A model generated the notes under the pieces. It was not told where the DNA came from and ran no database searches. It worked only from the letters and a program-made list of their open reading frames with translations. The position numbers were made by a program, and so were the translations under genes. This document shows, piece after piece, positions 36,404 to 45,394 of a stretch of 64,000 bases of DNA (the first letter of the stretch is position 1; each line of letters opens with the position of its first letter). The DNA is from Bacteroidia bacterium (GTDB lineage: Bacteria > Bacteroidota > Ignavibacteria > UBA10030): the NCBI GenBank assembly GCA_022180565.1, contig BQML01000010.1, positions 60,200 to 124,199 on the forward strand. Direction: 5' to 3'.

Positions 36404-37442
36404 GGTTGACAACAATGTATTTATCCTTTCGTGTAATTTCGGCAGTTGAAAGACGGCGCAGGCGCTCGTAGAGGCTGTCGGCAACCCCATCCGTCACGTC
36501 GAAGGTGGGTTGATTGGACACAGCCAGGGGCAGGAGCTTTATCCCGGCGAGGCGGACGGACCCTCCGAGCCTCCGCACCTCCATGCTTACCGCAAACGCC
36601 TTCCGGGCCCATGTGTTGTGTGGTTGAAGAAACACGCAATTGCCCAAAGAATAAAAAATCAATCCCCTCCCGTACCATTCAATTCCCTGCGGGACATGGG
36701 GATGATGTCCGACAACAATATCGGCTCCTGCATCAACAAGGGCACGCAATTGCGCCAGCGTGCCCCTGGATGGCGCATCTGCATATTCCGTCCCTCCGTG
36801 ATAGCTTGCGATAACAAACTCCGCTTTCTTCCTGAGGTGTGCAATCTCACGGCGTGCTCGGCTCTGCTCAAAAATCGAAATCGTACCTGTCCACCCCTTC
36901 CCCCTGTTGACGAATTCAGTATAAGCCACAAAGCCAATGCGTATTCCGTTGCGTTCAACGATAGCCGGTGGAAACAGGTCTACCGAGTCCTTCGACGTCC
37001 CCGTCCATTGAACTCCTGCAGCGGAAAGCTCATCGATTGTTTCTGCAAGGGCCTCTGCTCCATAGTCGAACGCATGATTATTAGACGTCGAAACCACGGA
37101 GATTCCCCCGAGGCGGAGGGCCTGAGCCGCCTGCGGCGGTGCACAAAAGCGATAGCGGTCCCGCGGGTGCTGTGTCTCTCCCCCCCGGTTTGCTATCTGG
37201 CTTTCGAGATTCGCGAAAACGATATCGTGCCGTTCCAGGACCGGGCGAATCTGGAGAAAAGGATACGCCACATCGCCTTTGAGGAGTCTTTGGCCAACCG
37301 ACCTTCCCAGATTGACATCACCCAGCGCCATGATCGTGACGCCAGTCGAATCGCTTTCCGGCCCGCGACTCTGCGGCGACAGCCCCGCCAGAAGGACGAT
37401 GGAAACGACAACAGGAGCGAAAGCCTTACCCGTAGATGCCAC
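36390..37442 (-). CDS. CapA-family (poly-gamma-glutamate synthesis-like) protein
   Basis: 350 aa, exported or anchored by an N-terminal hydrophobic segment (PVVVSIVLLAGL). The metallophosphatase-like CapA fold is seen in IMALGDVNLGRSVG, FANLESQI, STSNNHAFDYG and VVGHHPHVPQGIEWYGRG. True CapA proteins help make polyglutamate capsules, but no capB/capC is near. Most such homologues have unknown roles. Overlaps the gdhA end by 17 bp and the bamD start. A second CapA-like gene is at 45391-46392. Confidence 0.85.
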   Translation of the reverse strand: MASTGKAFAPVVVSIVLLAGLSPQSRGPESDSTGVTIMALGDVNLGRSVGQRLLKGDVAYPFLQIRPVLERHDIVFANLESQIANRGGETQHPRDRYRFCAPPQAAQALRLGGISVVSTSNNHAFDYGAEALAETIDELSAAGVQWTGTSKDSVDLFPPAIVERNGIRIGFVAYTEFVNRGKGWTGTISIFEQSRARREIAHLRKKAEFVIASYHGGTEYADAPSRGTLAQLRALVDAGADIVVGHHPHVPQGIEWYGRGLIFYSLGNCVFLQPHNTWARKAFAVSMEVRRLGGSVRLAGIKLLPLAVSNQPTFDVTDGVADSLYERLRRLSTAEITRKDKYIVVNRGDR

Positions 37443-38715
37443 GGAGCTTCAAGGTTGCAGCCACTTTGTCGATGGCCAGAATATACGCGCCGATCCGGAG
37501 AGAGACGTCATAACGATTCGCGGTCTCGTATACCGCTGTGAAGGCGGATTTCATCATCTTCTCCAGGCGTCTGTTTACGCGTTCAAGCGACCAGAAGTAT
37601 CCCACGCGATCTTGTACCCATTCAAAATACGAAACGGTCACACCCCCCGCGTTCGCGAGGATATCGGGGATGACCAGAATGCCGCGTTCCTGCAGGATCG
37701 GGTCTGCCATGGCAGACGTAGGTCCATTCGCACCCTCGCAGATGATCTTTGCATTGATCTTGCCGGCGTTTGTGCGGGTGATTTGATCTTCCTTCGCTGC
37801 GGGGACGAGGACGTCGCATGCAAGTTCGAGCAGTTGCTCGTTCGTCACAGGTTCTCCTCCCGGAAATCCCGCAAGCGTGCGGTTCCTCGCCGTCCATTCG
37901 GCTGCTTTGTCGAGGTCAATTCCCTTCTTGTTGTGATACCCACCGGATATGTCGCTTATGCCGATCACCTTGCACCCCTGCTCCCAAAGCAATCGTGCGG
38001 CAACAGCGCCGACGTTCCCAAACCCTTGAACCACGACGGTCGTATCCTTCGGTTTCATTCCCAGCCGTTCCATGGCGGCAAGCGTCACAATCATACAACC
38101 GCGCCCTGTCGCTTCTTTCCTTCCAAGCGATCCCCCCAGGATAAGCGGCTTCCCGGTAACCACAGCGGTTTCCGTTCTCTTCATGTGCATACTGTACGTG
38201 TCCATGATCCACGCCATGATCTGCTCGTTGGTGTTCATGTCGGGAGCAGGCACATCGCGTTCCGGACCGAGAATTTCGAGGAGGTTCGCTGTGTATCGGC
38301 GGGTAATCTTCTCGAGCTGAAGGGGGGTGAGTTTGGAGGGGTCACACCGCACGCCGCCCTTGGCCCCTCCGAACGGGATGTTCATGACGGCGCATTTCCA
38401 GGTCATCCACGCGGCGAGAGCCTTCATCTCATCCAACGTAACGTCGGGAGCGTATCGTATGCCTCCTTTCGACGGACCGAGAATATCATTGTGAATAACC
38501 CGATATCCTTCAAAGACCTTGATCTCGCCGTTGTCCATGGCGATGGGCACAGAAACAACGATCTGTTTGACCGGCGTCTTCAGGTATTCATACACACCCG
38601 GCTCAAGGTTCAGAAGATGCGCTGCAACGTCGAAGCGTCGCATCATCGACGTCAGCGGATCTTCCTTGGCAAGCGGTGCAGGTTCTTTGTAGTCGGAAAT
38701 GACTGCGGGTTCCAT
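37426..38715 (-). CDS. gdhA: Glu/Leu/Phe/Val dehydrogenase (glutamate dehydrogenase)
   Basis: Hexameric-type NAD(P) glutamate dehydrogenase, 429 aa. The N-domain has KGGIRYAPDVTLDEMKALA and MTWKCAVMNIPFGGAKGGV with catalytic lysines. The C-domain has a Rossmann motif VVVQGFGNVGAVAARLL. Later PAAKEDQITRTNAGKINAK and CEGANGPTSAMADPIL. It interconverts glutamate and 2-oxoglutarate. Coenzyme preference is not assigned. It starts 20 bp after htpX. Confidence 0.94.
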   Translation of the reverse strand: MEPAVISDYKEPAPLAKEDPLTSMMRRFDVAAHLLNLEPGVYEYLKTPVKQIVVSVPIAMDNGEIKVFEGYRVIHNDILGPSKGGIRYAPDVTLDEMKALAAWMTWKCAVMNIPFGGAKGGVRCDPSKLTPLQLEKITRRYTANLLEILGPERDVPAPDMNTNEQIMAWIMDTYSMHMKRTETAVVTGKPLILGGSLGRKEATGRGCMIVTLAAMERLGMKPKDTTVVVQGFGNVGAVAARLLWEQGCKVIGISDISGGYHNKKGIDLDKAAEWTARNRTLAGFPGGEPVTNEQLLELACDVLVPAAKEDQITRTNAGKINAKIICEGANGPTSAMADPILQERGILVIPDILANAGGVTVSYFEWVQDRVGYFWSLERVNRRLEKMMKSAFTAVYETANRYDVSLRIGAYILAIDKVAATLKLRGIYG

Positions 38716-38735
38716 AGGGTGGCGGGTTCTCCTCG

Positions 38736-39587
38736 TTAGCGCATTCCGGCCATCGCTTCCAGCCTAGCGACACGTTCCTCCACCGGCGGATGCGTAGAAA
38801 ACAACTTGCTGATGCCTCCTCCGCTCAGGGGATTAACGATGAACAAATGGGCTGTATGGGGGCGAGCTCCTTCCAGGGGAATCCGCTCCGCGGCGGAGTG
38901 GAGTTTCCGCAACGCCGCCGCAAGCCCAAGGGGCTTTCCGCTTATCTGCGCCCCGCCCTCGTCGGCGAGGAATTCCCGCGACCGGGAAACTGCAAACTGT
39001 ATCAGCATCGCCGCAATGGGGGCCAGAATCAGGAGCAGGATCTGCCCGACGGCACCGGCGCTCCCTTCCCGATCCCTGCTTCCTCCCCCGAAGATCGACG
39101 CATACATGGCCATGCGGGCGATAAACGTTATGGTCCCCGCCATGGTCGCGACCACCGTGGAAACGAGAATATCGCGATGACGGACGTGCGCCAATTCGTG
39201 CGCCACGACACCTTCCAGTTCTTCATCGCTCAGCATGCGCAGGAGTCCTTCCGTGGCCGCCACGGCGGCATGGCTTGGATTCCTTCCTGTGGCAAACGCA
39301 TTAGGCGTTTCGGTTGGGATCACATACACGCGCGGCATGGGGAGTCCTGCCTGCTGGGACAAGCGACGGACGATCCCATGGAGGCGTGGAGCCTGATCCT
39401 CCGTCACTTCCCGTGCCCGATAGCCCAGGAGCACAAGTTTGTCCGAGAACCAATACATGCCCACGTTCATGGCGAGCGAAATCATGAACGCCATCACGAG
39501 ACCGCTTTCGCCGCCAAGCATCTGGCCCACAAAAAGCACGAGGCCCATCATCAGGGCCATCAAGACAGCTGTTTTCAATCCATTCAT
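38736..39587 (-). CDS. htpX: Membrane zinc protease HtpX
   Basis: M48 metalloprotease degrading misfolded membrane proteins, 283 aa from ATG 39587. ATG 39608 and a further upstream in-frame start are alternatives. Two N-terminal membrane segments ([17 protein letters not shown] and [17 protein letters not shown]). The active site is [10 protein letters not shown], followed by two further membrane segments. The third zinc ligand Glu is in [13 protein letters not shown]. Ends with the usual [17 protein letters not shown] promoter and a perfect palindrome lie upstream. Confidence 0.95.
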   Translation of the reverse strand: MNGLKTAVLMALMMGLVLFVGQMLGGESGLVMAFMISLAMNVGMYWFSDKLVLLGYRAREVTEDQAPRLHGIVRRLSQQAGLPMPRVYVIPTETPNAFATGRNPSHAAVAATEGLLRMLSDEELEGVVAHELAHVRHRDILVSTVVATMAGTITFIARMAMYASIFGGGSRDREGSAGAVGQILLLILAPIAAMLIQFAVSRSREFLADEGGAQISGKPLGLAAALRKLHSAAERIPLEGARPHTAHLFIVNPLSGGGISKLFSTHPPVEERVARLEAMAGMR

Positions 39588-39627
39588 CGATCTGCTTTCC
39601 TTCCCCATCGTTGTCTTAAACCTTCTT

Positions 39628-39656
39628 AAGGTACGCAAACCAGCGCGGATTTTCAA
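39628..39656 (-). promoter_or_regulatory. Sigma-70-like promoter of htpX
   Basis: Minus strand TTGAAA (39651-39656), 17 bp, TACCTT (39628-39633). The predicted start near 39621 gives a leader of about 34 nt to ATG 39587. A perfect palindrome abuts the -35. Confidence 0.6.
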
Positions 39657-39657
39657 T

Positions 39658-39677
39658 TCCAAACGAAGGCGTTTGGA
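39658..39677. repeat. Perfect palindrome next to the htpX -35
   Basis: TCCAAACG, 4-base spacer, CGTTTGGA: 8-bp perfect arms directly upstream of the htpX -35 and 10 bp after the amidase stop. No T-tract follows on either strand, so an operator is as likely as a terminator stem. Confidence 0.55.
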
Positions 39678-39687
39678 GGAATGGGCC

Positions 39688-40542
39688 TCAGAGGATCGAC
39701 CGGTTTTTCAACCGGCGCAGGGAATCTAAAACAATCTGGGGATCATCGTCGAGAACATGGCGGGAGAATCGTCGTGCGCGACGGACTTCATCCGTATCAA
39801 TCTCCGTGACCACAAGGTCCTCTTCAAAGTACTTCCCGCACTTCAACTGATCTCCGGAGGGATCGTGAACGCCTGACCCACCCCAGAAGTTGACGCCATC
39901 TTCGAAGCCCACGCGGTTGCTGAAGAGGACATAAGAGCTGAGCAAACGTGCGTAGGTGGCATGGTGTCCATGATTCACGGACGCGTTGGAGAGGTCCTTC
40001 TTTTCCCCGTCGAGCCGTGTCGGGCTGGCGGCAAGGCCCAGAATCATTTCCGCACCGTCTCGAACGAGAAGATACGGAAGCGGAATATGCCACAGGTCTT
40101 CGCAGATCAGCATCCCTACGCGACCGACGCGGGTTTCGAAAGCTCGGACGGAGTTTCCACGGCTGAAATACCGGCCTTCTTCGAACATGCCGTATGTGGG
40201 GGGGTAAATCTTCCGGTGAACATGCCGCACCTCCCCGTTTTCAAAGCACACGGCGGAGTTGTACAATCCGTGGTCTTTTCCGCTTTCCACCAAACCTGCG
40301 GCAATCGTGATCTTCCTGCTGCGCGCCCGCAGGGGGGCAAGGAGGCGGCTCTCCGCCGGATCGACGGCAATGTCTTGTGCAAGATCGCGCAGGGTGTATC
40401 CGGTGAGGCTGAGTTCCGGAAACACGATGAGCTTTGCCCGCTGACGAAGGGCCCGGTCAATAAACCGAATGTGATGCTCGACATTATACGCCAGATCACC
40501 CACGCGGGAATCCACCTGGGCGAGTGCAACCCGAACTTTCAT
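39688..40542 (-). CDS. Nitrilase-superfamily amidase, NadE glutaminase-like
   Basis: 284 aa from ATG 40542. Carbon-nitrogen hydrolase with catalytic Glu in PELSLTGY, Lys in [14 protein letters not shown] and Cys in LICEDLWH. The [13 protein letters not shown] and CEDLW combination looks more like the glutaminase half of glutamine-dependent NAD+ synthetase than like aliphatic nitrilases, yet no synthetase (NadE) domain is present. It could be a stand-alone glutaminase/omega-amidase. Last gene of the kinase-aroF run, 4 bp after the receiver-DHp gene. Confidence 0.85.
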   Translation of the reverse strand: MKVRVALAQVDSRVGDLAYNVEHHIRFIDRALRQRAKLIVFPELSLTGYTLRDLAQDIAVDPAESRLLAPLRARSRKITIAAGLVESGKDHGLYNSAVCFENGEVRHVHRKIYPPTYGMFEEGRYFSRGNSVRAFETRVGRVGMLICEDLWHIPLPYLLVRDGAEMILGLAASPTRLDGEKKDLSNASVNHGHHATYARLLSSYVLFSNRVGFEDGVNFWGGSGVHDPSGDQLKCGKYFEEDLVVTEIDTDEVRRARRFSRHVLDDDPQIVLDSLRRLKNRSIL

Positions 40543-40546
40543 GCCG

Positions 40547-41227
40547 TTAGGAAAGATCAATCATCCTGATGTCTTTGATATACTGTACCGTTTTGTCTTC
40601 ACGGAGGTTTTTCAGCTTGTCAAGTTTCATCTGAATCCGGTCGATGTTCTCCTTGATGATGGAAAGGTACTTTCCGCTCTTGTCGTTGTTGCCCGAGGTC
40701 AGCAGGTTTTCGACGATTGTTTTCATCCCAAGAAGAGGCGACTCAACTTCATGCGTGATCCCGACGATCAATTCTTGCATTGCTTCCAGACGCTTTTTCC
40801 GGATCTCCAGTTCCGCCATTTCTTTTTGCAGAATCCGTTTTTCCACGACTCCCAGAATCGTTTTCGGGAGGATTGGGGTCGACACTTCTTCCTTCACGAG
40901 GTAATCTTCAACGCCCAGCTTCATGACCTCGACCGCCAGATTCACGTCTTTGTTGACGGTGAGAAAAACGACCGGGGTGGAGATGTTCTTTTCCTGAAGG
41001 GTCCTTGTGACCTCGAGGCCATTCATTCCGGGCAGGAAATAATCCATAAGGATCACATCGAACCGTTCCGGCTCGGCGACAACCCTATCAATCCCCCCTC
41101 GTCCGTTGTCGCTCCAGTCCACTTCAAACGCCGTCCCCTCGTGTTTGCTCAGGTACAAACGGACCAATTTTGCAAAATCAGGATTATCCTCAATCAGGAG
41201 TACTCTTATGACCTGATCCTGAGCCAT
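40547..41227 (-). CDS. Response-regulator receiver fused to a histidine-kinase DHp domain without ATPase
   Basis: 226 aa from ATG 41227 (1 bp after the previous stop). Receiver domain residues 8-125: acidic pair E13-D14, phospho-Asp D62 in LMDYFLPG, T90, K112. A coiled linker leads to an H-box, GITHEVESPLLGMKT with H159, and the second DHp helix (about 180-220). The protein then ends, so there is no catalytic ATP-binding domain. It could be a dimeric phosphotransfer or scaffold protein in a relay with the neighbouring kinase. No DNA-binding domain. Truncation by mutation is possible but no remnant follows. Confidence 0.85.
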   Translation of the reverse strand: MAQDQVIRVLLIEDNPDFAKLVRLYLSKHEGTAFEVDWSDNGRGGIDRVVAEPERFDVILMDYFLPGMNGLEVTRTLQEKNISTPVVFLTVNKDVNLAVEVMKLGVEDYLVKEEVSTPILPKTILGVVEKRILQKEMAELEIRKKRLEAMQELIVGITHEVESPLLGMKTIVENLLTSGNNDKSGKYLSIIKENIDRIQMKLDKLKNLREDKTVQYIKDIRMIDLS

Positions 41228-41228
41228 G

Positions 41229-41666
41229 TCAACTTCTCCGAGGCAACTTGGCAATCTTGGACCAGTAATCGAGGACTGCCTGCAAGGAGTTGCGGAGTTC
41301 GTTCAGAATGACTCCCTTGCTGATATAGGTGCTCGCGCCGAGCTCATAGGCATGCCGCACGTCCTCCTCGCGTTCGGAGGAGCTCAGAACGATCACCGGA
41401 ACATCCTTGGAGTGCTTGTTGGCCTTCAATTGCGCCAACACTTCCCCTCCGCTGACGCGCGGCAGGTTGTAGTCAAGGAAAATGAGATCGGGAGCCCCTG
41501 CGGAGGACGGGCCGTCCCCTTGCAATCGTCCTAACGCGGCGTCCGCGTCCCGGAAGAACGTCAGATTGGTGCTATGGTTCGTCTGCTCAAATGCCCACTT
41601 CAGAATTCTGGCATGGTCGTTGTTATCCTCAATGATCATGATTCTGAGCGGGGTGGGGGCACTCAC
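41229..41666 (-). CDS. Single-domain response regulator (CheY/Rcp1-like)
   Basis: About 145 aa from GTG 41666, which has AAGGAG 8 bp upstream. TTG 41672 overlaps the kinase stop but has poor spacing. Receiver fold with acidic residues in IIEDNNDH, phospho-Asp in IFLDYNLPRVSGGE (residue 65), the Ser of VLSSSE and Lys of YISKG. The long loop before the phospho-Asp (LQGDGPSSAGAPD) is typical of phytochrome-type Rcp1 regulators. No output domain. Likely phosphorylated by the adjacent kinase. Confidence 0.9.
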   Translation of the reverse strand: MSAPTPLRIMIIEDNNDHARILKWAFEQTNHSTNLTFFRDADAALGRLQGDGPSSAGAPDLIFLDYNLPRVSGGEVLAQLKANKHSKDVPVIVLSSSEREEDVRHAYELGASTYISKGVILNELRNSLQAVLDYWSKIAKLPRRS

Positions 41667-41668
41667 GG

Positions 41669-43738
41669 TCAATTCTCCTTCTGATCCGCGCGCGGAAGTG
41701 TAAAGATAAAGGTCGTTCCTTTTCCCTCAGCCGAGACCACCCGAATCGTCCCGCCATGCGATTCGATGATCTTCCGCACGATCGTCAATCCGGCGCCTGT
41801 TCCCTCGTACTCCTCCTTCTTGTGAAGCCTCTGGAAGATCATGAAGATCTTCTCATGGAATTCCGCCGGGATCCCGATGCCGTTGTCGGAAACGGACACT
41901 TCCACAGCCATTCCCTGAACTGCCGCCTGGATTGAAATCTCGGGCACCGCGGGGCCGGAGAACTTCAGGGCGTTTGAGATGAGGTTCCGGAAGACAATCT
42001 TCATATGCTGTTCCACTCCCACAACCTCCGGCAGATCGGGTGCAACCTGCACCCGCGCCTTCCGTTCCCTGATCGTAAACCTCAACTCTTCCAGCACCTC
42101 CTCGACCATTCTTGAAAGACTCAGGCGTTCCTTGTGTTCCGCGAGCTTGCCAACGCGGGACAGCTGGAGGAGATCCTCGATCAGCTTCTTCATGTGTCCG
42201 CAGGATTCAAGGATCGATGCCATGTATTCGCTGGCGGCGGCATCAAATCCGGCGGAGTATTCCTGCCTGATGATCTTTGCGTAACCCTCAACGCTGATCA
42301 GAGGCTCTTTCAGGTCATGCGACACAACGTAGGTGAAATCATCCAGTTCTTTGTTCCTTGCCTCGATCTGTCTTGACTTTTCCAGAGTTTCCTGATAGAG
42401 ATTTGCCTTTTCCAACGCGATCGCCGCGAGATTTGCGATATTCTCCAGGAGTGCGAGTTGTTCGCTCGAATATGCATTCGCCGTGTAGGATTGGACGGAG
42501 ATAATGCCGATGATCTTTTCCTTGGAGAACATCGGTGCATACATGAGAGAAGCCGAGGGTCGTGTGATGTCTCCGAACGCCATGGCTGAAAAGCCTTCCG
42601 GCGGATGCTCTCGAAGCTCGAGGATCGGGCGCCGCGATTGGATCACTTTCCAATTTGCCATCCGTTCGGTGAGGGGAAAGGATCCTTCCGGCACTTTCAG
42701 TTCAACTTGCTTTCCGTCGATAATGTCCACCGCCATGAGCCAGCGAACGCGCTGAGACTCCTCGTCGTAGAGGTCGATGTAGAACGCATCGGTCTCGATG
42801 ACCTTGCGCAACTGCTCGAACGTCCTTCGTGCGATCTCCAGGGGGTCAAGGGTTCCCCCCAACAGTTTTCCCAATTGGTACAAGACCCCAAGCGTATCAA
42901 CCTGCCGGCCAAGCTCCTTCTTTGCCTCCTGCCGTTCGGTGATGTTCCGAGCCAGGTTTACCATGAGCATCGGATCGCCTGCCGCGTTGTGCAGAAGCGT
43001 TGTATTGAGGCTGACCGCGATCTTGGTCCCCGCTTTGCTGACCCAGGTGATGTCGAAATCCCGCAGTTCGCTCCGAACCCTCAGGCCGTCCAACCACCCG
43101 ATGTACATCCCCAGATCTTCTTCGTCAATCCATGGATAGGGAATGGTTGCATTCAGAGCTTCCTTCCTCGTGAACCCCGTCAGCCGTTCGAACTCCTCGT
43201 TGACATCCAGGACTTTTCCTTGCAGATCGGTGATGACGAGGGCGTCGATCATGGAGTTCACGACATTGCGGAACAGCCGTTCGGAATCGGTCAGCCTCTT
43301 CTCGAGTTCTTTTCGAAGGGTGATGTCGCTGATTGTCAGGTTCAGTGCGGTTTCACCCTGATAGGCCCCCAACGTGAACGAAGCTTCCACATCAATGGTC
43401 GACCCGTCCGCCCGCGTCATCTTCGTTTCAAACCGCGCCGGAACAGATTCCCCGCGCAGTTTGCGTGCAGCCAGAAGGGAAAAAAAGCGTCTGGAGCCCG
43501 AGTCGACAAATTGTGTCGCGCGCCGGCCGATGAGGTCGTCCGATGAGCGATGACCGAGGATTCTCGCAAACATCGGATTCGCCATTACCAGCTTGTCTTT
43601 GAAGAGAATCCCGACTCCGTAGGGCGAATGCTGGACGATACTGCGGTAGTATCCTTCACCATCCTGGCTGTCCGTTGCAATCACCTGGGCCAGGAACGAG
43701 GAACCCTTCTTTCGGTATGGAGCGCGTGAGCGTTTCAC
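41669..43738 (-). CDS. Cytoplasmic PAS-PAS-GAF sensor histidine kinase
   Basis: 689 aa, GTG start overlapping the aroF stop (GTGA). No membrane segment. PAS domain 1 around residues 25-145 (SPYGVGILFKDKLVMANPMF), PAS 2 around 155-275 (VVNSMIDALVITDLQGKVLD), GAF about 290-440 (LGGTLDPLEIARRTFEQLRK), then DHp with H-box YVVSHDLKEPLISVEGYAK and ATPase with N (FRNLISNALKFSG), G1 (VSDNGIGIPAEFHEKIF) and G2 (GTGAGLTIVRKI). The DHp/ATPase resembles bacteriophytochrome-type kinases that signal to Rcp1-like regulators, which fits its neighbour. The ligand is unknown. Confidence 0.93.
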   Translation of the reverse strand: MKRSRAPYRKKGSSFLAQVIATDSQDGEGYYRSIVQHSPYGVGILFKDKLVMANPMFARILGHRSSDDLIGRRATQFVDSGSRRFFSLLAARKLRGESVPARFETKMTRADGSTIDVEASFTLGAYQGETALNLTISDITLRKELEKRLTDSERLFRNVVNSMIDALVITDLQGKVLDVNEEFERLTGFTRKEALNATIPYPWIDEEDLGMYIGWLDGLRVRSELRDFDITWVSKAGTKIAVSLNTTLLHNAAGDPMLMVNLARNITERQEAKKELGRQVDTLGVLYQLGKLLGGTLDPLEIARRTFEQLRKVIETDAFYIDLYDEESQRVRWLMAVDIIDGKQVELKVPEGSFPLTERMANWKVIQSRRPILELREHPPEGFSAMAFGDITRPSASLMYAPMFSKEKIIGIISVQSYTANAYSSEQLALLENIANLAAIALEKANLYQETLEKSRQIEARNKELDDFTYVVSHDLKEPLISVEGYAKIIRQEYSAGFDAAASEYMASILESCGHMKKLIEDLLQLSRVGKLAEHKERLSLSRMVEEVLEELRFTIRERKARVQVAPDLPEVVGVEQHMKIVFRNLISNALKFSGPAVPEISIQAAVQGMAVEVSVSDNGIGIPAEFHEKIFMIFQRLHKKEEYEGTGAGLTIVRKIIESHGGTIRVVSAEGKGTTFIFTLPRADQKEN

Positions 43739-44775
43739 TGGACGACGGTACCGGCTTCTTCAGGACAGCCCCTCTGCACAAACGAGGCAAGCTCCCGCAG
43801 ACGGTCCATCAGCATTCTGAATTTTTCCGGACGGAGAGATTGGAACCCATCTGAGAGCGCCTCGTCGGGGTGTGGATGGACCTCGATCATCAGTCCGTCA
43901 GCCCCCGCCACAATGGAGGCAAGTGCCATGGGCACAACCAGATCCCACGCACCTGTACCGTGACTCGGATCAACGATGATCGGCAGATGGGAGAGCTTTT
44001 TCGTCAGGGGCACGGCGTTCAGATCGAGCGTATTCCTTGTGGAGGTCTCAAAGGTCCGGATGCCGCGTTCGCAGAGGATGATGTCGTAGTTTCCCTTGGA
44101 TGCGATGTACTCTGCAGACATCAGCAGTTCCTCGAGGGTCGCGGAGAATCCCCGTTTCAACAGCACGGGCTTTCTCAATTCACCCAGTCGTTCCAAAAGC
44201 GAAAAATTATACATGTTCCGCGCCCCCACCTGAAGGATGTCTGATACGGCCGCCACCGCCGGGAGAGTTTCGGTATCCTTGACCTCCGTCACCGTATGAA
44301 GACCTGTCTTCTCGGCGGCCTCGCGCAAGTACTCCAGGCCCTCGAGTTTCAGGCCCTGGAACGAATACGGAGACGACCTTGGTTTGAAGGCACCGCCGCG
44401 AAGAAATCTGACGCCCATTTCTTTCAGCATGGAAGCGACCTCAAGAATTTGGCTGCGGCTTTCCACAGAGCAAGGCCCGGCAACAACGGCAAGGTCGTGT
44501 CCTCCGATGGAATCCCGACCCACCCGAACAACCGTGTCTTCTGCCTTCACTTCGCGGCTGACAAGTTTGAACGGCCTGGAGACGGGGATGGCATCCACAA
44601 CGCCCGGGAGGCTGAGGAAATGGTCGGCACTCACGCGGCCTCTGTTTCCTGTTATCCCAATCGCCAAGCGCTGGACCCCGGGAATCTCGTGCGGCATGAA
44701 TCCCAGCGAACGAATCTTCTCTTTGACGGCCTCAATCTCCGTGGGAGTCGCCTCCCGACGCATCACGACGAGCAT
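43735..44775 (-). CDS. aroF: 3-deoxy-7-phosphoheptulonate (DAHP) synthase with N-terminal regulatory domain
   Basis: First step of aromatic amino acid synthesis, from phosphoenolpyruvate and erythrose 4-phosphate. 346 aa from ATG 44775. Residues 1-75 form a ferredoxin-like regulatory domain ([19 protein letters not shown]), as in Thermotoga-type feedback-inhibited enzymes. The catalytic barrel carries [51 protein letters not shown] and VDPSHGTG. It overlaps the kinase start (GTGA), an unexpected partner. Confidence 0.94.
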   Translation of the reverse strand: MLVVMRREATPTEIEAVKEKIRSLGFMPHEIPGVQRLAIGITGNRGRVSADHFLSLPGVVDAIPVSRPFKLVSREVKAEDTVVRVGRDSIGGHDLAVVAGPCSVESRSQILEVASMLKEMGVRFLRGGAFKPRSSPYSFQGLKLEGLEYLREAAEKTGLHTVTEVKDTETLPAVAAVSDILQVGARNMYNFSLLERLGELRKPVLLKRGFSATLEELLMSAEYIASKGNYDIILCERGIRTFETSTRNTLDLNAVPLTKKLSHLPIIVDPSHGTGAWDLVVPMALASIVAGADGLMIEVHPHPDEALSDGFQSLRPEKFRMLMDRLRELASFVQRGCPEEAGTVVQ

Positions 44776-44788
44776 GTGTCCTCCGCCA

Positions 44789-45394
44789 TCAGAACCGCAC
44801 GGCAGGCGCCTCTTCGGCCCCTTCCCGCGCCTGGAAGTACTGACCTTCCCCAAACCCCGTCATTCCTGCAATCACTGAGCCCGGAAACCTTCGGATCATC
44901 GTGTTGTAGCTCTGAACCGCCTCATTGAAACGGTTTCGGGCAACGGTAATTCGATTCTCCGTCCCTTCCAGCTGCGACTGGAGTTGAAGAAAGTTTTCGT
45001 TCGACTTCAAGGTCGGGTAATTTTCCACGACCGCCAGGAGTCGCGACAACGCAGAACTTAATCCGTCCTGCGCCCGTTGAAACTGCGAGAAGGCCTGGGG
45101 ATCCGTCAATACCTGGGGACTCACATTCAATTGCCCTACCCGCGCGCGTGCGTTGGTGACGTTCTCCAGTACTTCGCGCTCCTGCCGCGCAAATCCTTTC
45201 ACCGTCTCCACAAGATTCGGAATCAGATCGTAGCGTCTTTGATACTGGCTTTCCACCTGACTCCAGGCCGATTTGACCTGCTCATCGAGCGTGACGATTC
45301 GGTTATAGGTCGAGATCCCCCAAACCAGCAAGAGGGAACCGGCAATGAGGATCACAATCAAGGACACGATACCGACGGACAGTTTCTTGTTCAT
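44789..45394 (-). CDS. lemA: LemA-family protein
   Basis: 201 aa. One N-terminal membrane segment (VSLIVILIAGSLLLVWGI), then a long helical bundle with the family core NRIVTLDEQVKSAWSQVESQ and YQRRYDLIPNLVETVKGF, ending in the conserved FPGSVIAGMTGFGEGQYF. Function in the cell envelope is poorly defined. The start overlaps the capA-like stop (ATGA). Confidence 0.93.
   Translation of the reverse strand: MNKKLSVGIVSLIVILIAGSLLLVWGISTYNRIVTLDEQVKSAWSQVESQYQRRYDLIPNLVETVKGFARQEREVLENVTNARARVGQLNVSPQVLTDPQAFSQFQRAQDGLSSALSRLLAVVENYPTLKSNENFLQLQSQLEGTENRITVARNRFNEAVQSYNTMIRRFPGSVIAGMTGFGEGQYFQAREGAEEAPAVRF

Noticed and set aside
37279..38739. 486-codon open frame on the plus strand
   Set aside because: Antisense shadow of gdhA, no family resemblance. 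A GC-rich codon bias makes such shadows common.
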